Of a stretch of DNA of 32,520 nt, positions 9,372-18,537 are shown one piece after another. The stretch's first letter is position 1, and each line of letters begins with the position of its first letter. The notes beneath the pieces are model-generated. The model was not told the DNA's origin. It ran no database searches and saw nothing but the letters and a program-made list of their open reading frames with translations. Origin of the DNA: Methylomonas sp. (GTDB lineage Bacteria > Pseudomonadota > Gammaproteobacteria > Methylococcales > Methylomonadaceae); contig JALSLW010000066.1 of the NCBI GenBank assembly GCA_026988155.1, positions 1 through 32,520 of the forward strand, written 5' to 3'. The translations under genes and the position numbers were made by a program.

Positions 9372-9401
9372 ATTCACTCTCTCAATAAAAAGAGAGTGAA
9401 T
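9372..9401. repeat. 11-bp perfect hairpin between rplT and pheS
   Basis: ATTCACTCTCT (9372-9382) and AGAGAGTGAAT (9391-9401) are perfect reverse complements separated by 8 bases. The transcript of either strand would form a stable hairpin, but neither side has a following T run, so it is not a standard intrinsic terminator. Its place in the rplT-pheS gap suggests an RNA processing or attenuation structure. Confidence 0.6.
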
Positions 9402-9439
9402 CCAAAAAGAACAGTTAACACATGCTCTTCACCTTTAAT

Positions 9440-9805
9440 TTAGGAAGGTTTGCTTTGATTAGCTTTAGCAATCTCTGCTATTTTAGCAAAAGCATCCATA
9501 TCACGGACTGCTATGTCAGCCAATACTTTACGGTCAATTGCTACATTAGCTTTAGTTAATCCGTTGATGAATCTGCTGTATGACATACCGCATAGTCGTG
9601 CAGCAGCATTAATACGGACTATCCATAAAGAACGGAATACTCTTTTTTTCTGTTTACGGTCACGGTATGCATATTGCCCCGCTTTAATAACCGCCTGTTT
9701 GGCAACACGATAAACTCTGCTACGTGCACCGTAATAGCCTTTCGCCTGCTTTAAAATTTTTTTATGTCTTGCTCTGGCAGTTACGCCACGTTTTACTCTA
9801 GCCAT
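9440..9805 (-). CDS. rplT: 50S ribosomal protein L20
   Basis: A 121-residue ribosomal protein that binds 23S rRNA early in large-subunit assembly. The basic N-terminal tail ([19 protein letters not shown]) and the middle segment ending in [17 protein letters not shown] are the family signature. AGGAAAG upstream of ATG 9805 sets the start. It follows rpmI by 15 bases. In E. coli L20 represses its own rpmI-rplT message; the sequence here does not show a clear equivalent structure to me. Confidence 0.98.
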   Translation of the reverse strand: MARVKRGVTARARHKKILKQAKGYYGARSRVYRVAKQAVIKAGQYAYRDRKQKKRVFRSLWIVRINAAARLCGMSYSRFINGLTKANVAIDRKVLADIAVRDMDAFAKIAEIAKANQSKPS

Positions 9806-9820
9806 GATTCTTTCCTGTGA

Positions 9821-10015
9821 TTAAGCGTAAGGTAACAAACGTGCAACCATCGGCACATCTGAAGGATGGATGCTAGCTGCTTTACGCAACTGTCTTTTAC
9901 GCTTAGTCGTTTTCTTGGTTAAAATATGACGTCGATGAGATTGTCCACACTTAAAACCATTTTTGGTTTTTTTAAACCGTTTAGCAGTGCCGCTGTGGGT
10001 TTTCATTTTTGGCAT
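9821..10015 (-). CDS. rpmI: 50S ribosomal protein L35
   Basis: A 64-residue ribosomal protein: [17 protein letters not shown] at the start, then the basic segment [18 protein letters not shown]. The start at 10015 rather than the upstream in-frame ATG at 10045 is supported by CGGAGAA placed about 6 bases upstream and by the family's conserved N-terminus. It sits 157 bases after the infC stop, longer than in E. coli. That gap shows no gene and may hold leader RNA structure. Confidence 0.97.
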   Translation of the reverse strand: MPKMKTHSGTAKRFKKTKNGFKCGQSHRRHILTKKTTKRKRQLRKAASIHPSDVPMVARLLPYA

Positions 10016-10172
10016 TTGTTTTCTCCGATTAAATAATAAAAACATCCCTGAGAATCAAACCCGGCAAGGCAAAATGCATGGCCCGACCGAATGAGTGGCA
10101 TCAAAATGATGCGTTTAACAGCTCTTTCCTTAATCTGTAAGGTTCAAATAATACAACCTATGATTACCAGTT

Positions 10173-10697
10173 CTACTTCTTCTTTTTAGGTGCCATAACC
10201 ATAACCATTTGGCGACCTTCAAACTTAGGAAACTGCTCAACCGCAGCTAATTCTTCCAAGTCTTTCTCTACCCGCTTTAACAGTTCCATGCCAATTTCTC
10301 TATGAGCCATTTCGCGACCACGGAATCGGACAGTTATTTTGGTTTTGTTACCTTCTTCCAAAAACTTGGTTAAGCTCCTTAGCTTCACCTGATAATCGCC
10401 TTCTTCAGTTCCAGGTCTAAATTTAATTTCCTTTATTTGGATCTGCTTTTGTTTCTTTTTGGCGACCTGCTGCTTTTTATTCTGCTCAAACTGATATTTC
10501 CCGTAGTCCATTACTTTACACACAGGAGGATCAGCATTAGGTGAAATTTCCACTAAATCCATATTTGCTTCAAACGCAAGCTGTTTAGCTTCTGTTAATG
10601 TAACAATACCAAGTTTATCACCGTTGGCACCAACAACACGAACCCTTCTAGCGGTTATATCGTTGTTTAAGCGCGTAGTATCTCTTTTAGAAGCGAT
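10173..10697 (-). CDS. infC: Translation initiation factor IF-3 (ATC start)
   Basis: A 174-residue initiation factor that keeps the 30S subunit free and checks the start codon. The N-domain ([20 protein letters not shown]) and C-domain ([15 protein letters not shown], then FRGREMAH) are both present. An in-frame ATG at 10562 would remove the first 45 residues of the conserved N-domain. The true start is ATC at 10695-10697: GGAGG lies 8 bases upstream and the second upstream codon is a TAA stop, so no ATG, GTG or TTG start is available. infC genes are known for AUU, AUA or AUC starts that IF-3 itself discriminates against, giving self-repression. The gene begins 21 bases after the thrS stop. 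Confidence 0.95.
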   Translation of the reverse strand: MASKRDTTRLNNDITARRVRVVGANGDKLGIVTLTEAKQLAFEANMDLVEISPNADPPVCKVMDYGKYQFEQNKKQQVAKKKQKQIQIKEIKFRPGTEEGDYQVKLRSLTKFLEEGNKTKITVRFRGREMAHREIGMELLKRVEKDLEELAAVEQFPKFEGRQMVMVMAPKKKK

Positions 10698-10718
10698 GCT
10701 TTAATCCTCCAGTTATTT

Positions 10719-12626
10719 TCATTCTTTGTCTGCAATCTCTTTATTTAGCATTTCAACTAAATTATCAATTGGCAAACTGCCCAAATCTTCACCCTTTTGC
10801 GAACGAACCGCTATAGTCTGATCTTCCATTTCTTTATCACCAATAATCAGAAGATAAGGAACGCGTTGCATAGAGTGCTCGCGAATTTTAAAGCCTATCT
10901 TCTCATTTCTCAAGTCTATTTTTACTCTATAGCCCTGTTTTTTCAATTCCTGCCTTACTTTTTCAGCATATTCTTCATGACGACTCGCTATATTCATCAC
11001 GATAACTTGTACTGGAGACAGCCATAATGGAAATGTTCCTGAATACTGTTCTATCAAGATGCCAATAAATCGTTCTAAAGACCCTAATACTGCTCTATGC
11101 AACATAACAGGAACCTGTTTTGAGCCATCTTCCGCTATATAAGTTGCATCCAGCCGCCCAGGCATAGAAAAATCAACCTGAATAGTCCCACATTGCCAAA
11201 CACGATCTAGGCAGTCTTTTAATGAAAACTCAATTTTAGGTCCATAAAAAGCACCTTCGCCTGGCTGTAAGTCCCACTCCAATTGCTTGTTATTGAGGGC
11301 GACTTCTAATGCTTTTTCAGATTTATCCCAGACATCATCACTCCCCACCCTATTCTCTGGACGTGTAGATAATTTGACGATAATATCGTTAAAGCCGAAG
11401 TCTTTATACACCTCAAATAATAAGTCAATAAAGGTTGAAACCTCATCTTGAATTTGAGCTTCTGTACAGAAAATATGTGCATCGTCCTGTACAAAATTCC
11501 TAACCCGCATTAGGCCATGCAATGTTCCTGAAGGCTCATTACGATGACAGGAACCAAATTCTGCCATTCTAATCGGCAAATCCCTATAGCTTTTTAAACC
11601 CTGATTAAAAATCTGGATATGGCAGGGGCAGTTCATCGGTTTAACGGCATATTCACGATATTCAGACTGCGTTGTAAAAATCATATCACCGAATTTATCC
11701 CAGTGACCAGATTTCTCCCACAGAGCACGGTCAACTAGCTGAGGCGTTTTAACTTCACCATAACCATTGACGCGTAACTTTTCCCGAATATATTGTTCTA
11801 TCTGCTGATATATCACCCAGCCTTTATCATGCCAAAACACCATACCCGGGGCTTCTTCCTGAGTATGAAACAAGTTCAGCGATTTAGCCAATTTACGATG
11901 ATCTCTTTTTTCCGCCTCTTCCAGACGGTGCAAATAGGCTTTTAATTCTTTCTTATCTGTCCAAGCTGTACCGTAAATACGTTGCAGCATTTCATTATCC
12001 GAATTTCCTCGCCAATAGGCACCTGCAATCTTCATCAGTTTAAAGGCTTTTAGTTTACTGGTATTTGGAACGTGCGGGCCACGGCACAAATCTGTAAAAT
12101 CGCCTTGCGTATATAGAGAAAGATCTTCATTAGCAGGAATTGATTCGATTATTTCGGCTTTATAATTCTCACCTAAACCCTTAAAGAATTTAACGGCTTC
12201 ATCCCGAGAAAGAACAGAGCGACTGATTTCAATATTCTGTGAAACCAAGTGCTGCATTTTTTTCTCGATTGTCCTCAAGTCTTCAGGCGTAAATGGTCTT
12301 TCATAAGAAAAATCATAAAAAAAACCATTATCTATAACCGGCCCAATGGTAACTTGCGCTTCTGGAAATAATTGCTTAACAGCCTGAGCCAGTAAATGGG
12401 CAGTTGAATGCCGAATAACATCAATGCCTTCTGAATCTTTTGCCGTTATGATGCTTAACTCAGCATTTTGCTCAATTAAATGACTGGCATCAACAATCTC
12501 TCCATTTACTTTGCCGGCTAAAGTCGCTTTGGCCAAGCCTGAACCGATTGCCTGCGCAACATCCATGACTGTTACAGCTTCATCAAATTCTCGTTTTGAT
12601 CCATCAGGAAGAGTAATTACGGGCAT
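10719..12626 (-). CDS. thrS: Threonyl-tRNA synthetase
   Basis: A class II synthetase that charges tRNA-Thr. In order: TGS domain (about 1-62), the editing domain with [12 protein letters not shown] and the C-x3-H metal site in TDLCRGPH, then the catalytic core with the zinc site ([10 protein letters not shown] and later [10 protein letters not shown]) and motif 2 [15 protein letters not shown], and the anticodon-binding domain at the C-terminus. The start is set at 12626 because [10 protein letters not shown] is the usual N-terminus (635 aa, E. coli 642); an in-frame ATG six codons upstream at 12644 would be only about 7 bases from a terminator T run. Neither start has a good Shine-Dalgarno. 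It leads the thrS-infC-rpmI-rplT-pheST-ihfA operon. Confidence 0.95.
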   Translation of the reverse strand: MPVITLPDGSKREFDEAVTVMDVAQAIGSGLAKATLAGKVNGEIVDASHLIEQNAELSIITAKDSEGIDVIRHSTAHLLAQAVKQLFPEAQVTIGPVIDNGFFYDFSYERPFTPEDLRTIEKKMQHLVSQNIEISRSVLSRDEAVKFFKGLGENYKAEIIESIPANEDLSLYTQGDFTDLCRGPHVPNTSKLKAFKLMKIAGAYWRGNSDNEMLQRIYGTAWTDKKELKAYLHRLEEAEKRDHRKLAKSLNLFHTQEEAPGMVFWHDKGWVIYQQIEQYIREKLRVNGYGEVKTPQLVDRALWEKSGHWDKFGDMIFTTQSEYREYAVKPMNCPCHIQIFNQGLKSYRDLPIRMAEFGSCHRNEPSGTLHGLMRVRNFVQDDAHIFCTEAQIQDEVSTFIDLLFEVYKDFGFNDIIVKLSTRPENRVGSDDVWDKSEKALEVALNNKQLEWDLQPGEGAFYGPKIEFSLKDCLDRVWQCGTIQVDFSMPGRLDATYIAEDGSKQVPVMLHRAVLGSLERFIGILIEQYSGTFPLWLSPVQVIVMNIASRHEEYAEKVRQELKKQGYRVKIDLRNEKIGFKIREHSMQRVPYLLIIGDKEMEDQTIAVRSQKGEDLGSLPIDNLVEMLNKEIADKE

Positions 12627-12649
12627 TGTCGTTATTTTTGGCATCTACA

Positions 12650-12679
12650 ATAAAAAAAAGCACCACATTGGGTGCTTTA
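12650..12679 (-). terminator. Intrinsic terminator after tRNA-Val
   Basis: On the minus strand AAAGCACC, a 6-base loop region, GGTGCTTT and then a run of T (TTTTTTTTATT) form a textbook intrinsic terminator. It follows the tRNA-Val 3' end by 6 bases and ends right before thrS. It should stop most tRNA transcripts and leaves almost no room for a separate thrS promoter and leader. Confidence 0.85.
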
Positions 12680-12685
12680 GGTGTT

Positions 12686-12762
12686 TGGTAGGCGCGAGTA
12701 GATTCGAACTACCGACCCCCACCATGTCAAGGTGGTGCTCTAACCAGCTGAGCTACGCGCCT
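12686..12762 (-). tRNA. tRNA-Val (GAC)
   Basis: The minus strand gives a complete cloverleaf: acceptor AGGCGCG/CGCGCCT, D stem GCTC/GAGC, anticodon stem CCACC/GGTGG with loop TTGACAT (anticodon GAC), T stem GGTAG/CTACT with TTCGAAT loop, and encoded CCA. It has its own promoter and terminator. A tRNA-Val in front of thrS fits the gammaproteobacterial order. Confidence 0.97.
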
Positions 12763-12785
12763 AAGGTCTTGTGTTCAATTCGTTT

Positions 12786-12813
12786 ATTATAGCAAGACTT
12801 TTTCCTTATGCAA
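12786..12813 (-). promoter_or_regulatory. Extended -10 promoter of tRNA-Val
   Basis: On the minus strand TGCTATAAT gives a perfect -10 hexamer (12786-12791) with a TGn extension, and TTGCAT (12808-12813) is a weak -35 at 16 bp spacing. Transcription would start about 15-20 bases before the mature tRNA 5' end. Readthrough of the following terminator could feed thrS. Confidence 0.65.
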
Positions 12814-13025
12814 GCCCTTTAGGCAGCTTAAAGCAAATAATCATCTAATCCTCCTAGTCTTTTTACCCATATTTGGTTTTGACACAACTGTTACATTGCC
12901 TATTACGCCTATCTTGCCACGCCATCAACAAACAAATCCAGCCCTATACCGAGATAATTATTTTCTCCCAGCCACCTTCCCATTAAACCTCCAACCAAGT
13001 AGCCAGCTTATTCCCGCCACTCATA

Positions 13026-15032
13026 TCAAATTATCATTTCAGCTTGCAGCAACTTAACCTCATCCCTAACCATAGCGGCCGCTTCAAACTCCAAATCCTT
13101 TGCATGCTGATACATTTTATCTTCTAACTGCTTTAATTTTTTTGCCGCCTGTTTTGGCGTCAGCACTTTATAGGCGGCAACAGACTCCGCCACCTTACTC
13201 TGAACTCCATTAATTGACAGACCCGACCCAGGTATTTCAAGCTCCATAATATCAGTAACTGACTTATAAACCGTTTTTGGTTCAATCCCATTTTTCAAAT
13301 TAAATTCACTCTGCATTTCCCTGCGACGTTCCGTTTCATCAATTGCCTGTCGCATTGATTTAGTGATTTTATCGCCATAAAGTATGGCTCTGCCATTAAT
13401 ATTTCTAGCCGCTCGTCCAATGGTTTGAACTAGCGAAACAACTGACCGCAAAAAACCTTCTTTGTCAGCATCCAATATTGCAACTAATGAAACCTCAGGG
13501 ATATCCAGCCCTTCCCTCAACAAGTTAATTCCCACTAAAACATCAAACAGACCTAAACGTAAATCACGAATTATTTCCACTCTTTCAACTGTATCAATAT
13601 CAGAATGCAAATACCGTACTTTGACATCATGCTCCATTAAATAATCAGTCAGATCCTCAGACATTCTTTTTGTCAGGGTAGTGACTAGCACCCGCTCCTT
13701 CAGTTTCACTCGTTTATGAATTTCTGACAGTAGGTCATCAACTTGTGTTGTTGCCGCACGCACTTCAATAATGGGGTCTAATAACCCTGTCGGCCGGACA
13801 ACCTGTTCAACAAAACTCACTGCATGTTCTTTTTCATACGTACCGGGTGTCGCTGACACATAGATTCTCTGTGCGGTTTTCAATTCAAATTCATCAAATC
13901 TTAACGGCCTATTATCCAATGCAGATGGCAATCTAAACCCATATTCAACCAGTGTTTCTTTTCTAGATCTATCACCTTTATACATTGCACCGATTTGCGG
14001 TACTGTGACGTGGCTTTCATCAATAATCAACAAAGCGTCGTCTGGCAAATAATCAAACATGGTAGGTGGCGACTCACCTATTTCTCTTGCCGATAAATAG
14101 CGAGAATAATTTTCTATTCCTGAGCAATAGCCGACTTCCATAATCATTTCCAGATCAAACACCGTTCTCTGCTCCAGGCGCTGTGCCTCAACCAATTTAT
14201 TAACTGATCTCAATTGCTCCAACCGTTCAGCCAATTCAATTTTTATCTCTTCAACGGCAGCCAGCAGCTTTTCTCTGGGTGTTACATAATGCGTTTTTGG
14301 GTAGATTGTATAGCGAGCCAATCGCTGATCAACCTCACCTGTCAACGGATCAAACAAAGATAACCGCTCTATTTCATCATCAAACAACTCAATACGAAGC
14401 GCTTTTTCATCAGATTCGGCAGGAAATACATCAATCACATCTCCCCGAACACGATAGGTTGCCCGTTTAAGATCAACATCATTACGGCTATATTGCATTT
14501 CAGCCAAACGCCGCAGCAGATCCCGCTGCTTGATCAAATCACCCTTAACAAGATGAAGAACCATTTGAAAATACGATTCAGGCTCGCCTAAACCATAAAT
14601 TGCTGACACTGTTGCAACTACAATTGTATCTTTACGCTCCAATAATGCCTTGGTGGCAGACAGGCGCATCTGTTCAATATGTTCATTTAATGACGCATCC
14701 TTATCTATAAAAGTATCAGAAGCAGGTACATAGGCTTCCGGCTGATAATAATCATAATAGGAAACAAAATATTCCACACTATTATCAGGGAAAAATTCTT
14801 TCATTTCACCATATAGCTGTGCAGCCAAGGTTTTATTGGGCGCCATAATCATAGCTGGGCGCTGCGTTTCCATAATTACATTGGCGATTGTAAATGTTTT
14901 TCCTGACCCTGTTACGCCTAGCAACGTCTGATGCACCTCGCCATCACCCAGCCCTTCGACCAACTGTTTTATTGCTGCAGGCTGATCACCTGCAGGCTCA
15001 TATCGACTTTGAATTTTAAAATTTTTTTTCAC
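13026..15032 (-). CDS. uvrB: Excinuclease ABC subunit B
   Basis: The 668-residue damage-verifying helicase of nucleotide excision repair, loaded by UvrA and recruiting UvrC. Walker A GVTGSGKT is at 39-46, the aromatic beta-hairpin that clamps DNA reads [12 protein letters not shown] near 93, LIIDESH is the Walker B motif, and QTIGRAARN is helicase motif VI. The C-terminal UVR domain ([20 protein letters not shown]) binds UvrC. The start is GTG 15032 with AGAGGGCAA just upstream. No canonical LexA box (CTG-N10-CAG) was found in the 143-base gap before it. The 263 bases between its stop and tRNA-Val contain only the tRNA promoter. Confidence 0.98.
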   Translation of the reverse strand: MKKNFKIQSRYEPAGDQPAAIKQLVEGLGDGEVHQTLLGVTGSGKTFTIANVIMETQRPAMIMAPNKTLAAQLYGEMKEFFPDNSVEYFVSYYDYYQPEAYVPASDTFIDKDASLNEHIEQMRLSATKALLERKDTIVVATVSAIYGLGEPESYFQMVLHLVKGDLIKQRDLLRRLAEMQYSRNDVDLKRATYRVRGDVIDVFPAESDEKALRIELFDDEIERLSLFDPLTGEVDQRLARYTIYPKTHYVTPREKLLAAVEEIKIELAERLEQLRSVNKLVEAQRLEQRTVFDLEMIMEVGYCSGIENYSRYLSAREIGESPPTMFDYLPDDALLIIDESHVTVPQIGAMYKGDRSRKETLVEYGFRLPSALDNRPLRFDEFELKTAQRIYVSATPGTYEKEHAVSFVEQVVRPTGLLDPIIEVRAATTQVDDLLSEIHKRVKLKERVLVTTLTKRMSEDLTDYLMEHDVKVRYLHSDIDTVERVEIIRDLRLGLFDVLVGINLLREGLDIPEVSLVAILDADKEGFLRSVVSLVQTIGRAARNINGRAILYGDKITKSMRQAIDETERRREMQSEFNLKNGIEPKTVYKSVTDIMELEIPGSGLSINGVQSKVAESVAAYKVLTPKQAAKKLKQLEDKMYQHAKDLEFEAAAMVRDEVKLLQAEMII

Positions 15033-15175
15033 TTGCCCTCTAAATGGATGTATTAGTAGACTTTCTTTCAGACAAAAATCTTGGCGTAGTTATTGTGTTT
15101 AAAATGTTCACTTGCATTTTCCCAGAAACAAAAGATGACGGCAGCCAAAGTTATATCCCTTATTTTTAAAGGTAG

Positions 15176-17281
15176 TTACCTTATTACTTGCTTTGCACGC
15201 CCCTTAAAAGCAGTAATAGCAGGTATAAGCAGCAAAACGAACAGGAAAAAAACTAATATCAATGGCCAAAAAACAGCCTGATTCCATGCCTCTCTTTTCT
15301 CCGCCCTTTCCTTGGCATCAATCCGTTTATACTTTAATGTATTATTAGCCATTAAGTTGGGTTTTAAATTATGGTACCAGCTATGATATAAAGAAAAGCT
15401 TTTGGGATGAAATGCAAATGCCCAAGGGGCATCTTTTCTAATAATTTCCTGCATCTGCTGGATGATATGAAAACGTTGAGGACTGTCATCCATGTTGCGC
15501 ATCTGCTCAAATAACCGGTTAAACTCTGCATTATTATAGTTAACCGCATTTTCCCCGCCATACTTCACTTTTCCATTTGGACCATAAAGCAGGAAAAAGA
15601 AGTTTTCTGGGTCTGGGTAATCTGCATTCCACCCCATCAGAAACATCTGCACACTGCCGTTACGCATTTTATCCTGAAATCTATTGTAATCCGTCGGACG
15701 TACAATTAATTTAATGCCTAGCTTTGTAAACTGCTTGCGGTACCAATTCATCTGGGGCCTGCCATCAGCACCTACTGAAGTACTGTCAAAATAAAGTACC
15801 AGCGCTTCTCCTGTAGCAGGATCCACACCATTTGCATAGCCAGCCTCAGCCAGTAACTGTTCCGCTCTTTTTATTGATTTACGCTGATATTTTTCTTTAA
15901 CCCAATCGTAAACATAGGGGTTCATGCCATCTTTCCCGTTTTGATAGCCATACATGCCGGGTGGCAGAATACCTTGAGGCGCAACCCCCCGTCCATTCAT
16001 AAAAATGGCAATATATTCTTCATAATCTAATGCTATGGATATTGCCTGACGCAATTTCCTGGCTCGTTCGGAGTTCCCTCCGACAGCAGTATCCAGCATA
16101 TTGAATCCCATGTAATAAATGGTGGGAGTTACGGCCATTTGCAGCTGTATCCCCTGTCGCTTCATCGCTTCAGTCAATTGTGCACTGCCAGTGCCTGTAA
16201 ACTGTATGGCCTGATCAAAACTATTTGAGGAGATGCCTGATGCATCGAAGTAGCCTTGTAAAAATTTATTCCAATAGGGAATATTTTCTTTTTCAAGTAT
16301 ATAGACAACTTTATCAATGAAAGGAATAACTTGCCCAGCATCTTTTAACAAGCCTTTTTCCTTATCCCCTGCCTCGCCTTCTAACGGGTAATAATCTTTA
16401 TGATAATTTGGATTTTTTAGCAGTATCATCCGCTGATTTGGGTTATTTTCTGCCAAATAATAAGGTCCAGTTCCGACGGGAAACCAATCCAAAGTAATAT
16501 TTTTATCACTTAAGCCCTGCTGCTGATAAAACTCATCGGCTTCCCAAGGCATGGGGGCAAAGAAAGGCATTGCCAGCCAATACTTAAACTGCGGATATTT
16601 GCCTTTGATTCTTATTTTATAGCGATAGCGGTCCAGTACTTTTACACCTGAGAGCGATATTGATTTTATCGCTGTTCTTTTCATTCTTGCTACCTGCTTT
16701 GAAAACGAATTAAATCCTTCGATATAGTTTTTCATCACTCCTGCAATAGGCGATTGAATTTTCGGATGTGCCAGGCGTTTTATTTGCAGCACATAGTCTT
16801 CAGCTATTAATTCTCTCGTCCCTAGCTGGTTAAAATCACTTAATGTACTCACGGCTTCAATTTGTTCAGCACTTAATTGACGGTTTGCTTCAACAAAGGC
16901 TGGATGTGGCTGATACTGAATGCCCGGCTTAATCTCAATTGTATAATCTGTATAGGCAATTTCATTAACAGCTCTACCATCAATCTTATCACCCTGCAGA
17001 TTAAAGTATTCAATCACAGGCATTTTTACAGCTGTTAAGGGCTCTAATTGATAAGGCCTTTTAAGGTAATGATACTGAAAAGGCGGTTCATAAATCTGGC
17101 CAATAAATACATTTTCGTTGGCACTGTAGGAAATGGCGGGATCTAAATGTTTAGGCCGCTCGGAAAATGAAGAGTATAGAATTGGTAAGTTGCCTTCCGT
17201 TTCTGAATACGGATTGTTCAACTGTGAAACATCGCAGCCAGTTAAAAACAGGGTAAAAATGGCCAGAAAAAAATTATGCAT
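15176..17281 (-). CDS. ABC transporter substrate-binding lipoprotein (family 5) with C-terminal membrane anchor
   Basis: A 701-residue extracytoplasmic solute-binding protein of the peptide/nickel (SBP_bac_5) type. A lipoprotein signal ends in LTGC with Cys16. Family features include HLDPAISYSANENVFIGQIYEP near the N-terminus, the core FPVGTGPYYLAENN, and RARKLRQAISIALDYEEYI. The last 39 residues are unusual for a binding protein: they form one clear membrane segment (FWPLILVFFLFVLLLIPAIT, about 670-689) followed by a basic tail, so the protein would be fixed at both ends. No permease or ATPase genes adjoin it. It is divergent from fabI with 69 bases between. The ligand cannot be told from sequence; peptides are the family default. 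Confidence 0.85.
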   Translation of the reverse strand: MHNFFLAIFTLFLTGCDVSQLNNPYSETEGNLPILYSSFSERPKHLDPAISYSANENVFIGQIYEPPFQYHYLKRPYQLEPLTAVKMPVIEYFNLQGDKIDGRAVNEIAYTDYTIEIKPGIQYQPHPAFVEANRQLSAEQIEAVSTLSDFNQLGTRELIAEDYVLQIKRLAHPKIQSPIAGVMKNYIEGFNSFSKQVARMKRTAIKSISLSGVKVLDRYRYKIRIKGKYPQFKYWLAMPFFAPMPWEADEFYQQQGLSDKNITLDWFPVGTGPYYLAENNPNQRMILLKNPNYHKDYYPLEGEAGDKEKGLLKDAGQVIPFIDKVVYILEKENIPYWNKFLQGYFDASGISSNSFDQAIQFTGTGSAQLTEAMKRQGIQLQMAVTPTIYYMGFNMLDTAVGGNSERARKLRQAISIALDYEEYIAIFMNGRGVAPQGILPPGMYGYQNGKDGMNPYVYDWVKEKYQRKSIKRAEQLLAEAGYANGVDPATGEALVLYFDSTSVGADGRPQMNWYRKQFTKLGIKLIVRPTDYNRFQDKMRNGSVQMFLMGWNADYPDPENFFFLLYGPNGKVKYGGENAVNYNNAEFNRLFEQMRNMDDSPQRFHIIQQMQEIIRKDAPWAFAFHPKSFSLYHSWYHNLKPNLMANNTLKYKRIDAKERAEKREAWNQAVFWPLILVFFLFVLLLIPAITAFKGRAKQVIR

Positions 17282-17301
17282 TATTTTTGTTGCAATCCTT
17301 T

Positions 17302-17310
17302 GTTATACTT
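17302..17310 (+). promoter_or_regulatory. Extended -10 promoter of fabI
   Basis: TGTTATACT (17302-17310) is a TGn-extended -10 element 40 bases before the fabI ATG, in the 69-base gap between the divergent genes. A -35 match at 17 bp is poor (TTATTT), which extended -10 promoters tolerate. Confidence 0.5.
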
Positions 17311-17350
17311 CCAGCTATTCTAACAAACAGAAACAGATCAGGAGAGAAAA

Positions 17351-18133
17351 ATGGGGTTCATGCAAGGCAAAAAAATTCTTATTGTAGGCTTAGCCAGTAA
17401 CAAATCTATTGCATGGGGGATTGCCCAAGCAATGCATCGTGAAGGTGCAGAACTTGCCTTTACTTTTCAAAATGACAGATTAAAAGACCGTGTTGCAAAG
17501 ATGGCCGGAGAATGCGATTCGAATATTACTATTGAGCTGGACGTATCGAGCGATGATCAAATCAACAATGTGTTTACCGAATTAAGCAAGCATTGGGATG
17601 GACTTGATGGCATTGTGCACTCAGTCGCTTTTGCACCGCGCGAAGCCTTAGATGGCGATTATGTTGAGGCCACCACTCGGGAAAATTTCGCAGTTTCTCA
17701 TGATATTAGTTCATACAGTTTTACCGCACTGGCCAAGGCAGGCAGAAGCATGATGAAAGGACGTAATGGTGCGCTGCTAACACTTAGCTATTTAGGTGCT
17801 GAACGGGCAATTCCTAACTATAATGTAATGGGTGTTGCAAAAGCAAGCTTAGAAGCAAACGTCCGTTACATGGCTGCAGCTTTAGGTGCAGAAGGCACTC
17901 GGGTAAATGCGGTATCTGCCGGCCCAATTAGAACCTTGGCCTCGGCCGGCATTAATAACTTTAAATCCATGCTGAGCAAAGCGGCTGATACTGCGCCATT
18001 AAAACAGAATGTAACTATAGAACAGGTCGGCAATGTAGCTGCCTTTTTATGTTCTGATCTTGCTTCCGGTGTGACAGGAGAAATCACCTATGTTGATGGG
18101 GGATATAATATTGCTGGCATTGTGGCCGATTAA
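17351..18133 (+). CDS. fabI: Enoyl-ACP reductase FabI
   Basis: A 260-residue NADH-dependent reductase that completes each elongation round of fatty acid synthesis; it is the target of triclosan-type inhibitors. The cofactor loop [11 protein letters not shown] is at 13-23, and the catalytic set Y147, Y157 and K164 (LSYLG and YNVMGVAK) lines up with E. coli Y146, Y156 and K163. The C-terminal [18 protein letters not shown] is the usual end. AGGAGAG at 17340-17346 supports ATG 17351; a second ATG lies three codons on. It is monocistronic: own promoter upstream and a perfect hairpin terminator just after. Confidence 0.97.
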   Translation: MGFMQGKKILIVGLASNKSIAWGIAQAMHREGAELAFTFQNDRLKDRVAKMAGECDSNITIELDVSSDDQINNVFTELSKHWDGLDGIVHSVAFAPREALDGDYVEATTRENFAVSHDISSYSFTALAKAGRSMMKGRNGALLTLSYLGAERAIPNYNVMGVAKASLEANVRYMAAALGAEGTRVNAVSAGPIRTLASAGINNFKSMLSKAADTAPLKQNVTIEQVGNVAAFLCSDLASGVTGEITYVDGGYNIAGIVAD

Positions 18134-18146
18134 GAAGATAAACCAT

Positions 18147-18176
18147 AAAGCGGACTTCAGTCCGCTTTGCTTTATA
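18147..18176 (+). terminator. Intrinsic terminator of fabI
   Basis: AAAGCGGACT (18147-18156) pairs perfectly with AGTCCGCTTT (18159-18168), followed by GCTTTATATT. It starts 14 bases after the fabI stop. The T tract is interrupted but the stem is strong. Confidence 0.8.
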
Positions 18177-18273
18177 TTGTCAAATAAGCCTCTAGATCTT
18201 TTCCAAGGCCTATTCTTTCTTAAAGCATTCACAGGAAAAACTTCACATATCCACTAAGTCTATAAAATTATAG

Positions 18274-18504
18274 CGAAATAATCCTGATAAAAAGATCGTA
18301 TTTCACTACACACCAAATCATGCATCATGGATGAATCAAATCGAAGTATGGTTTAGTATGTTGGCAAAAAAAGTGGTAAAAAGAGGATGCTTAAAAGTAG
18401 GGAAGATTTAAATGCTAAGATTATGGAGTTCATTGATTATTTTTAATGAAACCATGGCTAAGCCCTTTAAATGGACTTATCAAGGCAAGGTAATAATGGT
18501 GTAA
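18274..18504 (+). pseudogene. IS630-family transposase C-terminal remnant
   Basis: Reading through two frameshifts, this stretch encodes the end of an IS630-type transposase: FHYTPNHASWMNQIEVWFSM, then LAKKVVKRGCLKSREDLNAK, IMEFIDYFNETMAKPFKWTY, QGKV. The Glu of N-Q-I-E is the last acidic residue of the DDE catalytic triad in this family. The first shift lies near 18400 (after GCLK) and the second near 18440 (after IDYF); an in-frame TAG at 18271-18273 marks the upstream limit. Neither the N-terminal part nor terminal inverted repeats were found, so it is a dead relic. It fills most of the 404-base gap between fabI and the pilin operon. Confidence 0.8.
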
Positions 18505-18537
18505 TAAACCTAATACGTGGACCTACGGGTTGTTGTA

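Noticed and set aside
10016-10172. L20-type autoregulatory leader between infC and rpmI
   Set aside because: The gap is long enough, but I could not draw a convincing L20-binding structure by eye.
12511-12792. Plus-strand open frame of 93 codons with GASRFELPTPTMSR
   Set aside because: It is the reverse translation of tRNA-Val and the thrS 5' end, a known false-protein pattern.
15033-15175. LexA operator before uvrB
   Set aside because: No CTG-N10-CAG match was found; LexA sites differ among groups, so SOS control remains open but unsupported.
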